22,963 nucleotides of DNA from Flavobacteriales bacterium (lineage in GTDB: Bacteria; Bacteroidota; Bacteroidia; Flavobacteriales_D; Sanyastnellaceae). The notes under the pieces are model-generated. The model saw nothing but the letters and a program-made list of their open reading frames with translations, searched no databases and had not been told where the DNA came from. Shown here in pieces: positions 1 to 8,201 of this stretch (positions are counted from its first letter, which is position 1; every line of letters starts with the position of its first letter). Location of the stretch: the NCBI GenBank assembly GCA_027488055.1, contig JAIYCK010000265.1:1-22963 (forward strand), in the 5' to 3' direction. Both the position numbers and the translations under genes were made by a program.

Positions 1-320
1 ACCAATCCCGTGGTATCTACATGGCCTTGGACCATGTGTCCATCTACACGCGCACCGAGGCTGATGCAACGCTCCAAGTTGACTCGGTCATTTATCTTCC
101 AGCGCCCGATGGTCGTTTTGCGTATGGTTTCGTCAATGGCGACCACGGTGTATGTATTACCCTCGATGCGCACAACCGTCAAGCAGATCCCATTGTGTGC
201 CACGCTTTGATCGACCTTGAGCTCGGGCGATAAGCGCGACTCTACAGTGAATATAAGATTGGTTTGCTCGTGTTCGATGTGTTGTATCACACCTATATCT
301 TCAATGATGCCAGAAAACAT
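1..320 (-). CDS. ribE: Riboflavin synthase alpha subunit, 5' part (runs off the window)
   Basis: This is the N-terminal part (about 106 residues) of riboflavin synthase, which dismutates two 6,7-dimethyl-8-ribityllumazine molecules into riboflavin in the cytoplasm. Reading the minus strand from the ATG at 318-320 gives MFSGIIEDIG, the conserved start of the family. Further on are NGICLTV and GHMVQGHVD, the lumazine-binding signatures of the first barrel repeat and the start of the second. The frame has no stop up to the window edge, so the gene continues to the left; full-length enzymes have about 200 residues. It starts 18 bases after the stop of the upstream T9SS protein gene in the same direction, so read-through from that gene is possible, although the functions are unrelated. 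The family assignment is secure. Confidence 0.93.
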   Translation of the reverse strand, partial: MFSGIIEDIGVIQHIEHEQTNLIFTVESRLSPELKVDQSVAHNGICLTVVRIEGNTYTVVAIDETIRKTTIGRWKINDRVNLERCISLGARVDGHMVQGHVDTTGL

Positions 321-338
321 AAAGTTAGATTGAGTTGC

Positions 339-3086
339 TTATTGATTGGTGTCTGAAGGTGTGGATGGATCGATCACTGTGATATGACCCTGCAGATATA
401 TCGGCACTGTGCCTGTCAAACGAATGGTGTTGACCACCAAGGTATAAAAATACGTGCCACCTGATACGGCCTCTTGGGTGTCCATATGCGTTCCGTTCCA
501 TTCAATGTTTGGATCGCTGGTCTGGAATATCAGGCCACCCCACCGATTGAATATTTGCAAATCGATGCTTTCCACGAACCGATTTTCGATAGGTAGTAAG
601 AGGTCATTCAAATCATCATCGTTGGGTGTAATCACATTGGGAATGCTATATGCTGGACAGTTGTCGACGCAGAAGACATTGGAAAATGCGCTTTCGTTTT
701 GATGCAACTCACCGTCTGGCCATAGGTTGAGCGAATCCACGGCGGTGATAGCATAACAACCTGCTATGCTGAATGGATTGGTGTCGGGATAATAGAACCA
801 TGCCGTATCGCTTGCTCCTGTAATCGTTGCGATGCGTTCCATGACCCCTGCCAAGGTGGAGGTGTAATACACATGATAGGCTGTCACATCATCTGTGCAG
901 TAGTTATTTGGGTTGGTCCAACTCAAGCCATTGAAGGGCACCAAACAATCGCTGTCAATGGTCAGTGTAGGCGCACAGGGAGGTGTTTGATCGTAAGGTT
1001 GAGCGCACGCTTCTTGGCTGTTATTGATCAGCGGTGATAGGATATCGGGACTGTTATAGGAACCAGTAGATACCACCTTGTAGCAATATAGCTGGTTGTT
1101 GACAAGGTTGGTGTCCGTGTAGGCAAGAGCATTGGTGGTGCCCACCAAGTTGAAATCGTCCTCACCAGGCCCGCGTCGATAGATGTCGTATTGGGTATTG
1201 GTCCACGTCACATCAGCTGTATAACTGAGTGTCATGGAGTTGTCGCCTGGAGTCAACGTTAGATACAAGGTGGATGCCTCTTGCGCCGATGCAAGAATGG
1301 AATCGCTCGCAACTTGAATGATGTCGACGTAATAGCGATGAGCGATCTCCAAGGTATTGAGTCCATTATGGGTGAAAATGGTATCGCCCAGAAGCAAAGT
1401 GGTGAACGGATTCGTTTGGAAAATCTGGGTATCCGCGCCAATGGCACTCAGGTGGTGAAGTCGGTAAACATAAGGTCCTGGGAAATTCAAAGTATCGAGT
1501 TTGGTGGGACGTGACCATTGCACCAATACATCGCCATTGGCAGCATCGGTGCTTAATACGCTGGCGATGGTCATCACAGGAGTGTCCTTTTCCACCAAGG
1601 CACAAAACTCTTCACTCGCATAACTGATGGCGCCATCGGGCCAGCAGGTCACTACCATGTAGCAATATTCACCAGCGAAGTTGACATCTGTATCGATGAA
1701 GCTGCTGTTGGTGGCACCTTCTACTGTGGCAATCAAACTGTAGCCGGTATATTCCGGTACACCTAATTCACATTCTGATGGAGTGAAACCAAAGCTTCCT
1801 CCGCGGCGATAAATTTTATATGACACATCGTCCAAGTCATTGGGGTCAAAAGCATTGAGACAGGGTGTAGCGTCCCATGTCAGGGCGATTTGGTTGGCAC
1901 CGGGGTCTGCAATGGGATTTTCTACACGCGGCGCTACGACTAGGATGTGGATGGTTTCGAAGTCAGTGAGAGGTACACCAATGGGGTCGTTGGTGGCGGT
2001 GAAGGTCACTTGATACGGCGCCAATCGGATTTCTTCGCATTGGGGAACCCAGGTAAACACCTCATTGGCCTCATTCCAGATGGCGGTATTTTCTACTGAG
2101 GTGAGAGGACCACCTGTAGCGTCGATGTCAACACTGCTATTTTGAGGATCGGTGGCCGACACTGCAAGATAAAACTGCTCGTTGATTCCGATGCAATAGG
2201 TTTCTTCCAACGGGTTGATAGCAGGCGGTTGGTTGGGACAGACGCTCACTGTGATTTGCATATCGCGAATGACAAAGCCTACAAGGTCACCGTTGCGATA
2301 TTCCGCAATTTTGATGGCAATGTTGTATTCACCTGCCACCAGCGGAGTGTCCCAAGTGATGTCCCCCGTGCTCGCATCGATGGTAAAGCTATCGGCATTG
2401 GAGCTGGTAAAGTCATCGGGGGATTCCCAACCTTCTAATACTGTGGTGCCTACCCCTGTGCAAGGAACGAGGCTAAACACCAATGCATCGCCATCGGGGT
2501 CGTAAGCTACCGGGTTATGTTCCCAGATTTGGTTGATACAGGCCCGATCCAGCGGAGGGTAGAGCAGTTCCACCGAGTTGTTGTGTCCATTTTGTCCAGG
2601 CTGAATGACAAGCAAGCTTTGTATGCTGAAGACAGCCATGATAGAGGTAGAGGTTTTTCCATCCTCGCCTCCCGATTCATCGCCGTTGTTGATATTGACG
2701 ATGCCACCGTTGCGATTGGGGTCTTCTACGGAAATATAAAAGGCGCCAGGACCGCTGTAGGTGTGTTCGCCTTCGTACATGTTTTTTTTGGTGTCATTGC
2801 CGATGTTCTCTCCATCCCCAGATCCATTGGTGCGCCAGAGACTATCGAGTTGGGCATCTGTGATATTGCTGGGTTCGTCGCCCCATCTGATTTTGAGATA
2901 AGGCCGGTCTGCCACAGCACTTGCCTTGGTATATGTCGTGATGGTGATTCGGTAGGTATTGCCTTGCAAATGCGCATAGGTGATTTCCCCCGCTCGATTA
3001 TGAGTAGCTAGGAGGACCGTGGTTTGGATGAGCAGGCAAAGTGCTAGCCAACTACCACGCACATATGCACTGAAGGCATGCGACAT
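339..3086 (-). CDS. Large secreted protein with fibronectin-like domains and T9SS type-B (gliding-motility-associated) C-terminal domain
   Basis: A secreted protein of about 915 residues, predicted to be exported by Sec and then moved across the outer membrane by the type IX secretion system. I chose the ATG at 3086 because it gives a compact signal peptide (a short region with Arg, then a hydrophobic run WLALCLLIQTTVLLA). An ATG at 3122 and a TTG at 3134 in the same frame are alternatives. The mature N-terminus THNRAGEITY resembles the start of many Bacteroidota gliding-motility-associated proteins. The middle has Ig/cadherin-like and fibronectin type III-like beta-sandwich repeats (YKIYRRGG, YDIYRRGP). 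The last 85 or so residues are a type-B C-terminal domain: PNVITPNDDDLNDL, then IFNRWGGLIFQ, a WNG motif, and SGGTYFYTLVV. Ligand or substrate is unknown; adhesion or a surface role is inferred. An intrinsic terminator separates it from the genes upstream. Confidence 0.88.
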   Translation of the reverse strand: MSHAFSAYVRGSWLALCLLIQTTVLLATHNRAGEITYAHLQGNTYRITITTYTKASAVADRPYLKIRWGDEPSNITDAQLDSLWRTNGSGDGENIGNDTKKNMYEGEHTYSGPGAFYISVEDPNRNGGIVNINNGDESGGEDGKTSTSIMAVFSIQSLLVIQPGQNGHNNSVELLYPPLDRACINQIWEHNPVAYDPDGDALVFSLVPCTGVGTTVLEGWESPDDFTSSNADSFTIDASTGDITWDTPLVAGEYNIAIKIAEYRNGDLVGFVIRDMQITVSVCPNQPPAINPLEETYCIGINEQFYLAVSATDPQNSSVDIDATGGPLTSVENTAIWNEANEVFTWVPQCEEIRLAPYQVTFTATNDPIGVPLTDFETIHILVVAPRVENPIADPGANQIALTWDATPCLNAFDPNDLDDVSYKIYRRGGSFGFTPSECELGVPEYTGYSLIATVEGATNSSFIDTDVNFAGEYCYMVVTCWPDGAISYASEEFCALVEKDTPVMTIASVLSTDAANGDVLVQWSRPTKLDTLNFPGPYVYRLHHLSAIGADTQIFQTNPFTTLLLGDTIFTHNGLNTLEIAHRYYVDIIQVASDSILASAQEASTLYLTLTPGDNSMTLSYTADVTWTNTQYDIYRRGPGEDDFNLVGTTNALAYTDTNLVNNQLYCYKVVSTGSYNSPDILSPLINNSQEACAQPYDQTPPCAPTLTIDSDCLVPFNGLSWTNPNNYCTDDVTAYHVYYTSTLAGVMERIATITGASDTAWFYYPDTNPFSIAGCYAITAVDSLNLWPDGELHQNESAFSNVFCVDNCPAYSIPNVITPNDDDLNDLLLPIENRFVESIDLQIFNRWGGLIFQTSDPNIEWNGTHMDTQEAVSGGTYFYTLVVNTIRLTGTVPIYLQGHITVIDPSTPSDTNQ

Positions 3087-3252
3087 ACTTTTCACGAAGA
3101 TAGGGCTTTTTTGAATCGTCATGCGTGGGTCCAACAGCGCGATTCAGTTGCCTCTTCTATAACGACTCTAAAGTGGGGTGTTTAGTTCGTTAGGATGCAC
3201 ATAAATTAACAAAAATCAATCATTTTTCGCATCTCAGAGATGGGATTTGAAC

Positions 3253-3281
3253 AAAAAAAAGGAGAACCACATGGGTTCTCC
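3253..3281 (-). terminator. Intrinsic terminator of the 3303-4681 gene pair
   Basis: Read on the minus strand, an 8-bp perfect stem (GGAGAACC / GGTTCTCC, 5-base loop) is followed directly by eight T residues. It lies 22 bases past the stop codon of the small secreted protein. The plus strand has no T tract after the hairpin, so termination is for minus-strand transcripts only. Confidence 0.9.
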
Positions 3282-3302
3282 TCGTATCATCTAAGCTCTA
3301 GC

Positions 3303-3734
3303 TTATTTCAATTCTTTTGATCCGCTCATCACGGTGACACAACCTTCGTGGATGCTTACTGCGTTTTTCTGCGCAGGCACTTTCAACTTAACAATCAATT
3401 GCTGTGTGTTGGTCATTTTGAAATCGAATTTCTGTTTGGCGTCAGACGAATCACCTTTGTAGATGAGTTCTCCGTTGGTGTCAGACACTTCGTATTCTAC
3501 CACGCCCAAGATAGGGTGAGCACATACGAGCAATCTGTATTCTTTGCCTCCATAAAAAGTAAGGAGCAATTCAGCCTCATCGCCGGGCACCAAGGTGGCG
3601 CTGTTGTAATTGTCGTTTTGCACATATCCATCCAACAGGGGAAGGCAGTGGTTTTTGGTGAACGGGCGGCACTGAGCGATTCCATCTAGTGAAATCAATA
3701 GGCTCAAGGCGAGTATGTATTTAAAAATTTTCAT
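3303..3734 (-). CDS. Small secreted protein of unknown function
   Basis: A 143-residue protein with a clear signal peptide (MKIFKYILALSLLISLDGIAQ; cleavage probably after IAQ). The mature part has four Cys (CRPFTKNHC near its start, then VCAHP and EGCVT), which could form disulfides in the periplasm. It has alternating hydrophobic strands such as AELLLTFYGGKEYRLLVC, suggesting a small beta-sandwich. I do not recognise a named family, though the strand containing GGKEYRLLVC looks like a type found in secreted proteins of other Bacteroidota. It begins 44 bases after the upstream lipoprotein gene and is followed by a strong terminator, so the two genes are most likely one transcript. A role together with the lipoprotein at the cell envelope is inferred only. 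Confidence 0.8.
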   Translation of the reverse strand: MKIFKYILALSLLISLDGIAQCRPFTKNHCLPLLDGYVQNDNYNSATLVPGDEAELLLTFYGGKEYRLLVCAHPILGVVEYEVSDTNGELIYKGDSSDAKQKFDFKMTNTQQLIVKLKVPAQKNAVSIHEGCVTVMSGSKELK

Positions 3735-3778
3735 CGGTTCTAAAGATTTTTAGTGGGTGTAGTTCTTGTCTTTGTAGC

Positions 3779-4681
3779 TTAAACAGTGGTGTATTTTTTA
3801 CGGAGCTCCTGTGCTTTGGTTGCAATCTTTTGCAATGTTTCGGGAGAAATTGTCACACTGTTTGTGGAGCCAATCACTACGGTACCTTTCTCATCTTTGG
3901 TCACGTTGGTTTTGCCTTTGGCATCGCTGCTGGCATTGTAGATTTCACGCAAAGCCAATAGGTCGGCCTTCATGTCGCGCAAATTGGGGCGGTCACCGAA
4001 TTTTTCATAGTAGTCCACCAAATTGTTGAGCGCGTATTTCTGCTCGGCAATGCGTTGGACCATTTCGGGACTGTTTTCGCTATAGAGTGTGCTCAAATAC
4101 AGCGCCTCCAACCATCCGCCGGCCACAACCAAGGCAGAGATTTCGATGCGTTGATTTTCTTTCAGGTAACCATTGAGGTCCATGTACGCTTCCGAAACGA
4201 TGGATAGCAATGAGTCGCGGTTTTCTTGATTTTGATCCAATCGTTCGATCAGTTCGCTCGTAAGAGCGCCGTCTACACCCATTTGCTTCGCCAATTTTTG
4301 GGCAGACGCAAAGTACTCCATGGTCACTTGTTTCTGATCGAAGATGGCGGCATAGCTCAGGTCAGCACCATAAATACCGAGGCTGATGGCTTGGCGCGCT
4401 TCGCCTGTATATTTATCTACATTGGTGCTAGGTGACAATACATTTTTGTCGAAACTATATCCTTTCTCCTTGATCAACGCGGCCATTTCAACCGGGGATG
4501 GAATAGAGAAGAATATTTTTTGTAATTCTTTGATACGCGCTTCCTCGATACTGTCTTTGGCAGCATTCATGGCTGGATTGGGCGTGTTGGGTTGAGATTC
4601 TCCGCAGCTGATCACAAGGGCACTTAAAATCAGGGCGGCACTCAGAGTGAGCAGAAATCCGCTGGCTTTAGTTTTTAGCAT
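3779..4681 (-). CDS. Putative lipoprotein of unknown function
   Basis: A protein of about 300 residues with a lipoprotein signal peptide: MLKTKASGF, a long hydrophobic stretch, then VIS|C with Cys26 as the lipidated residue. I prefer the ATG at 4681; a TTG 30 bases upstream in frame would only lengthen the region before the signal peptide. The mature part is mostly helical and charged, with recognisable pieces IPSPVEMAALIKEKG, ISLGIYGADLSYAAIF and ISALVVAGGWLEALYL. This helical layout is common among uncharacterised Bacteroidota lipoproteins, but I know of no function. The C-terminal tail (residues about 255-290) is polar with short beta-prone segments. It is the first gene of a probable two-gene transcript with the small secreted protein. 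Confidence 0.82.
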   Translation of the reverse strand: MLKTKASGFLLTLSAALILSALVISCGESQPNTPNPAMNAAKDSIEEARIKELQKIFFSIPSPVEMAALIKEKGYSFDKNVLSPSTNVDKYTGEARQAISLGIYGADLSYAAIFDQKQVTMEYFASAQKLAKQMGVDGALTSELIERLDQNQENRDSLLSIVSEAYMDLNGYLKENQRIEISALVVAGGWLEALYLSTLYSENSPEMVQRIAEQKYALNNLVDYYEKFGDRPNLRDMKADLLALREIYNASSDAKGKTNVTKDEKGTVVIGSTNSVTISPETLQKIATKAQELRKKYTTV

Positions 4682-4948
4682 AATAAGGACTATTTTAAGG
4701 GTGGTGTACAAAACAGACTAAAATAAATTAATCGGTGAAATTTACGTTTTCAGCTCCTCTTACGGCGCAGCGCGAAAAATAGTTTTGAAATGGAAGCTGT
4801 TTATTCGATTTTTTTTTAACCCATTGATAGTGAGTTTCGGCGTCCTACGTAATTAGTATCACCGACATCGCTTTAGCGCCCTTTGACCGGCTGCCTATGT
4901 GAGCATATGGGTTGGACATCGAACCCGTTGTATTTTTGATCCCACCAT

Positions 4949-5020
4949 GGTCCCATAGTTTAATGGATAAAACAAGCGTTTCCTAAACGCTCGATGTGAG
5001 TTCGATTCTCGCTGGGACTA
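4949..5020 (+). tRNA. tRNA-Arg (anticodon CCU)
   Basis: A full cloverleaf can be folded by hand: acceptor 4949-4955 with 5013-5019, D stem GTTT/AAAC (4958-4961, 4970-4973), anticodon stem AGCGT/ACGCT (4975-4979, 4987-4991), anticodon CCT at 4982-4984, a 4-base variable loop, and T stem GTGAG/CTCGC around the loop TTCGATT (5001-5007). The discriminator base is A5020. The anticodon reads AGG, a codon for arginine. The first acceptor pair is G-U rather than G-C. The 3' CCA is not encoded. Confidence 0.95.
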
Positions 5021-5028
5021 CCTAGAAT

Positions 5029-5061
5029 ACCCGTGCCATTGTGCCCGGGTTTTTCTTTTTT
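5029..5061 (+). terminator. Probable terminator of the tRNA-Arg transcript
   Basis: Nine bases after the tRNA, ACCCG pairs with CGGGT (5029-5033, 5046-5050) around a 12-base loop, and the hairpin runs into a T-rich tract (T5C T6). The stem is short, so it is a moderate terminator candidate. Confidence 0.6.
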
Positions 5062-5131
5062 GGGAACTCGCTTGCCTCAAGGCCTGTCCTTGGTCCCTCA
5101 TGTTCGCGTATTGTTGGTGATCGCGCAATTT

Positions 5132-5165
5132 CGCTGAAGCCCTTGCTTTGGGCCTTTCTTCAGCG
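5132..5165. other. Hairpin in the gene-free stretch after the tRNA
   Basis: CGCTGAAG (5132-5139) and CTTCAGCG (5158-5165) are perfect inverted repeats, and inside them CCC (5140-5142) can pair with GGG (5150-5152). There is no T tract, so it is not an ordinary terminator. Apart from this hairpin and the palindrome at 5287, I see nothing recognisable between 5061 and 5354. The stretch 4682-4948 before the tRNA likewise holds nothing I can name. Confidence 0.45.
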
Positions 5166-5286
5166 CAGGATAAATATTGGAGCACCCTTACAGCCTTGTG
5201 GTTCATTAGATGATATTAAGCACTGCAGGTCGCGGCTTATTCATCATTACTCGAATCGTATTCAAAATAATTTCAAATTTTTCACC

Positions 5287-5307
5287 CATTGTAAATCCAT
5301 TACAATG
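5287..5307. promoter_or_regulatory. Perfect palindrome, candidate operator
   Basis: CATTGTAA (5287-5294) and TTACAATG (5300-5307) are perfect 8-base inverted repeats separated by ATCCA. The element ends 47 bases before the ATG of the small gene at 5355, a suitable position for a dimeric regulator site or a leader hairpin. The dyad is seen directly; binding of a protein is inferred. Confidence 0.45.
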
Positions 5308-5354
5308 CGAGGGGTGTGTTTTGTCTGCACAAACAACGACATACACACGTACCT

Positions 5355-5606
5355 ATGACTACTATCAACAACCCCGCTGAGGTGCGCAAGCACATCGAAA
5401 GTTTTGCACGTCCCAATGGCTATAGTCCTTATGCCTGGAACGTAACCAAACGCATCGCCCAAGAGATTTGGGACTGCCACTTGGCAGGTCGATCTTACTC
5501 GCGCCCCGTCAATTTTATGTGCAACGAGTTCTACCAAATGATCCAAATGCCGGAAACGGGAGAGTACATCATCCCACGTGCAGGTTTCAAAATGTATGGG
5601 GCCTGA
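5355..5606 (+). CDS. Small protein of unknown function (83 residues)
   Basis: An 83-residue soluble protein without signal peptide or membrane segment, starting MTTINNPAEVRKHIESF. I chose the ATG at 5355; a GTG at 5316 in the same frame would add 13 residues that look like translated leader. The protein has a helical first half (EVRKHIESFARP, AWNVTKRIAQEIWDCHLAG), then a short beta-prone part with GEYIIPRAGFKMYGA at the C-terminus. I recognise no domain. It stands alone between the tRNA and the TonB-dependent receptor, with 63 bases to the next gene. The normal amino-acid mix, the ATG and the palindrome upstream support a real gene. Confidence 0.65.
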   Translation: MTTINNPAEVRKHIESFARPNGYSPYAWNVTKRIAQEIWDCHLAGRSYSRPVNFMCNEFYQMIQMPETGEYIIPRAGFKMYGA

Positions 5607-5669
5607 GGCGCTGGAGGTGCAACACTCAAAAAAAAGAAGGATTTCACTTTCTGGGTTTATATTCGCTCT

Positions 5670-8192
5670 ATGTTGAACCTAAACCTACGAGATCTGAGCG
5701 ACATGCGTGTTACCACCTTTCAAGCCAGCCTTGCTACCCTGTGCACACTTCCCTCTGATAGAAGGGTGCGGTCTGCACACACCATTGGAAGAATAGCTTG
5801 TTTGCTGTTGGTCTGCCTATTGGATATCGATGCCGCAGCGCAATACATCATGCAAGGCCGTGTGGTGGATGCTGCCAATAAGGAGGCGTTGGTAGGAGCT
5901 GTCATCCGCTTGGGAACAGGAGGCGCCACTGCGGATTTGGACGGCAATTTCGAATTCAACTACACCCCGAATGGCAACGATACGATCTACATAAATCACA
6001 TCAGTTACGAAGGCGCTAGGATACCGCTGGCACAGTGGCCCACCTATCAAGGCACTGTAGCATTGCGCATGCTACCAGCGATGTGGAACGTGGTGGTGGT
6101 GTCAGCTGGAAAATTTGAACAAAAAATTGGCGAAGTCACTGTCAGCATGGAGGTCCTCAGTGAGGACTTGGTGCGCGATAAAAATGCAATCACAGCAGAC
6201 GAGGCGGTGCAGCAAGCACCTGGCGTGCATATCATCGATGGTGAGCCGCAAATTCGGTCGGGGAGTGGATACTCCTTCGGCGCAGGCTCGCGGGTGCAAA
6301 TTTTGGTAGACGATCTGCCCGTGCTGAGCGGCGATGCGGGTCGACCCAGTTGGGGATCCTTGCCCATCGAGAATCTTTCACAAATAGAAATTATCAAAGG
6401 AGCTAGTAGCGTGCTCTATGGAAGTTCTGCTTTGAGCGGAGTCATCAATATGCGCACTGCTTATCCTGCCGATACCGCGCGCACGGTATTTACATTGTTT
6501 CATGGCATGTACAGTGATCCTGAGGAGGACTCAGCTAAATACTGGACGGGGACACCGATGCGCTCGGGCCTCAGCTTCTTGCATTCTCAAAAGTTTGGTG
6601 CATGGGACGTCGTCTTGGGTGGCAGCTACCTTGGTGATGATGGACATTTGGGTCCGATCAAGGAAGAGGGGCAGTCCTTCGAAAAAGGATACAACCCGTT
6701 CACCGCAGATCGCTACTACGCCACCTCCCGTGGACGTCTGAATGCCAACATTCGCCGTAGATCCAAACGGGTAGAGGGACTGAGTTATGGCATCAATACA
6801 AATTGGGGGATGAGCAATTCGCTGGCCACCTTGCTATGGGAGAATGTCAACGATGGACTTTACAGTGCGTATGATGGCAGCGCTACACGCACCAAACAAT
6901 TGATTGGTACGGTGGATCCTTTCATACAATATTTCAACTCAAAAGGAGGCAAACATACACTTCGCTCGCGCTGGCAAAGTCTCGACAATGACAACGACAA
7001 CGACCAAGGGAATTTCAGCGATGTGTATTATGGCGAATACCAATACCAGCAAAATTGGGATAGCCTAGGTCTCACGCATTTTACGACCACCGTGGGCGTG
7101 GTGCGCATCCATACCGATGCACGCGGACAGTTGTTTTCGGGTGGCAATACCAATGGCCGCAACCAAGCGGACAATACGTCGGCGTATTTGCAACTCGACA
7201 AAAAGTTTGGTAAGCGTCTGCATGCCAGTGCGGGCGTGCGGTACGAACAATTTGCCATCAACGAAGAAACGTCATCCAAACCGGTGTTTCGTGCGGGCAT
7301 CAACTATCAGTTAGCGAAGGCAACGTATATCCGCAGTTCGTATGGACAAGGCTACCGCTTTCCAAGCATCGCCGAGAAGTTTATTGTAACGGGGGTTGGT
7401 GCCATCAATATTTTTTCCAATCCCGAGCTGCGGCCTGAGACATCGAGCAATGTGGAAATCGGCCTGAAACAAGGTTTTAAGCTAGGGTCCTTCATGGGCT
7501 ATCTCGACCTCGCCGCGTTTGAGCAACAGTTTGATCAATTTGTAGAATTTACCTTTGGTCAATGGACCAAGCCTGTGTTTGCTCCGGGCGTTCCCCTGCA
7601 AGAGGCCTTACAAAAGTCGTTTGGCTTCAAGAGTGTCAATACTGGTCAAGCGCGCATCAGGGGGGCCGAGATCACGATCATGGGCGAAGGCAAATGGAAG
7701 AAAATGAAGGTCCAGGCCTTGGCGGGTTATACCTATACCTTACCGATATCGCTCACGCCCAACTATGCTTATGGCGAAAATCAAGGATCGCCACCCACGG
7801 ATATCAACTACCTCAATACCAGCAGTGATACCACGAATCATTTGCTCAAATACCGCATGCAGCATCTCGTAAGAGCCGACATCGGCGTACAAGCCTCCAA
7901 GTGGAATGCAGGTGTTAGCATGCGCTATAATAGCCACATGCAAAACATTGACAATGCCTTTCAAGAATTGGAGGACATGATTCCAGCTTTGTTCAATCCG
8001 GGCATCAATACCTGGCGTCAAGAGCATACCGATGGGGATTATGTGATCGATGTGCGTGTGGGTTATACCTTTCTCGCCAAACATCGCGTGGCTCTGGTGA
8101 TCAATAACCTGCTCAATCGCACGTATGCCATTCGTCCTTTGGCCATTGAGGAACCAAGGGTTTCGGTCTTGCAATACACACTTTCTTTCTAA
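5670..8192 (+). CDS. TonB-dependent outer-membrane receptor with N-terminal carboxypeptidase-regulatory-like domain
   Basis: An outer-membrane receptor of about 840 residues that takes up a ligand by TonB-driven transport. After a hydrophobic signal segment (IACLLLVCLL, then AAAQ) comes a carboxypeptidase-regulatory-like beta-sandwich (about residues 60-135, MQGRVVDAANKEALVGAVIR). The plug domain follows (about 150-265, with VQQAPGVHIIDGEPQIRSG and IEIIKGASSVLYGSSALSG). The rest is a 22-strand type barrel, with the late motif SYGQGYRFPSIAEKF and ending in LQYTLSF with the typical terminal Phe. The ATG at 5670 gives a very long region before the signal helix. A GTG at 5766 would give a compact signal peptide and may be the true start. 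The ligand cannot be told; no SusD-like partner is next to it. It is followed by kdsB after 9 bases, so the two may share a transcript. Confidence 0.93.
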   Translation: MLNLNLRDLSDMRVTTFQASLATLCTLPSDRRVRSAHTIGRIACLLLVCLLDIDAAAQYIMQGRVVDAANKEALVGAVIRLGTGGATADLDGNFEFNYTPNGNDTIYINHISYEGARIPLAQWPTYQGTVALRMLPAMWNVVVVSAGKFEQKIGEVTVSMEVLSEDLVRDKNAITADEAVQQAPGVHIIDGEPQIRSGSGYSFGAGSRVQILVDDLPVLSGDAGRPSWGSLPIENLSQIEIIKGASSVLYGSSALSGVINMRTAYPADTARTVFTLFHGMYSDPEEDSAKYWTGTPMRSGLSFLHSQKFGAWDVVLGGSYLGDDGHLGPIKEEGQSFEKGYNPFTADRYYATSRGRLNANIRRRSKRVEGLSYGINTNWGMSNSLATLLWENVNDGLYSAYDGSATRTKQLIGTVDPFIQYFNSKGGKHTLRSRWQSLDNDNDNDQGNFSDVYYGEYQYQQNWDSLGLTHFTTTVGVVRIHTDARGQLFSGGNTNGRNQADNTSAYLQLDKKFGKRLHASAGVRYEQFAINEETSSKPVFRAGINYQLAKATYIRSSYGQGYRFPSIAEKFIVTGVGAINIFSNPELRPETSSNVEIGLKQGFKLGSFMGYLDLAAFEQQFDQFVEFTFGQWTKPVFAPGVPLQEALQKSFGFKSVNTGQARIRGAEITIMGEGKWKKMKVQALAGYTYTLPISLTPNYAYGENQGSPPTDINYLNTSSDTTNHLLKYRMQHLVRADIGVQASKWNAGVSMRYNSHMQNIDNAFQELEDMIPALFNPGINTWRQEHTDGDYVIDVRVGYTFLAKHRVALVINNLLNRTYAIRPLAIEEPRVSVLQYTLSF

Positions 8193-8201
8193 CTTGCCCC
8201 C

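Noticed and set aside
5018..5206. A 62-residue minus-strand frame overlapping the tRNA end and its terminator
   Set aside because: Very basic, low-sense composition; it overlaps RNA features and has no promoter or conserved motif.
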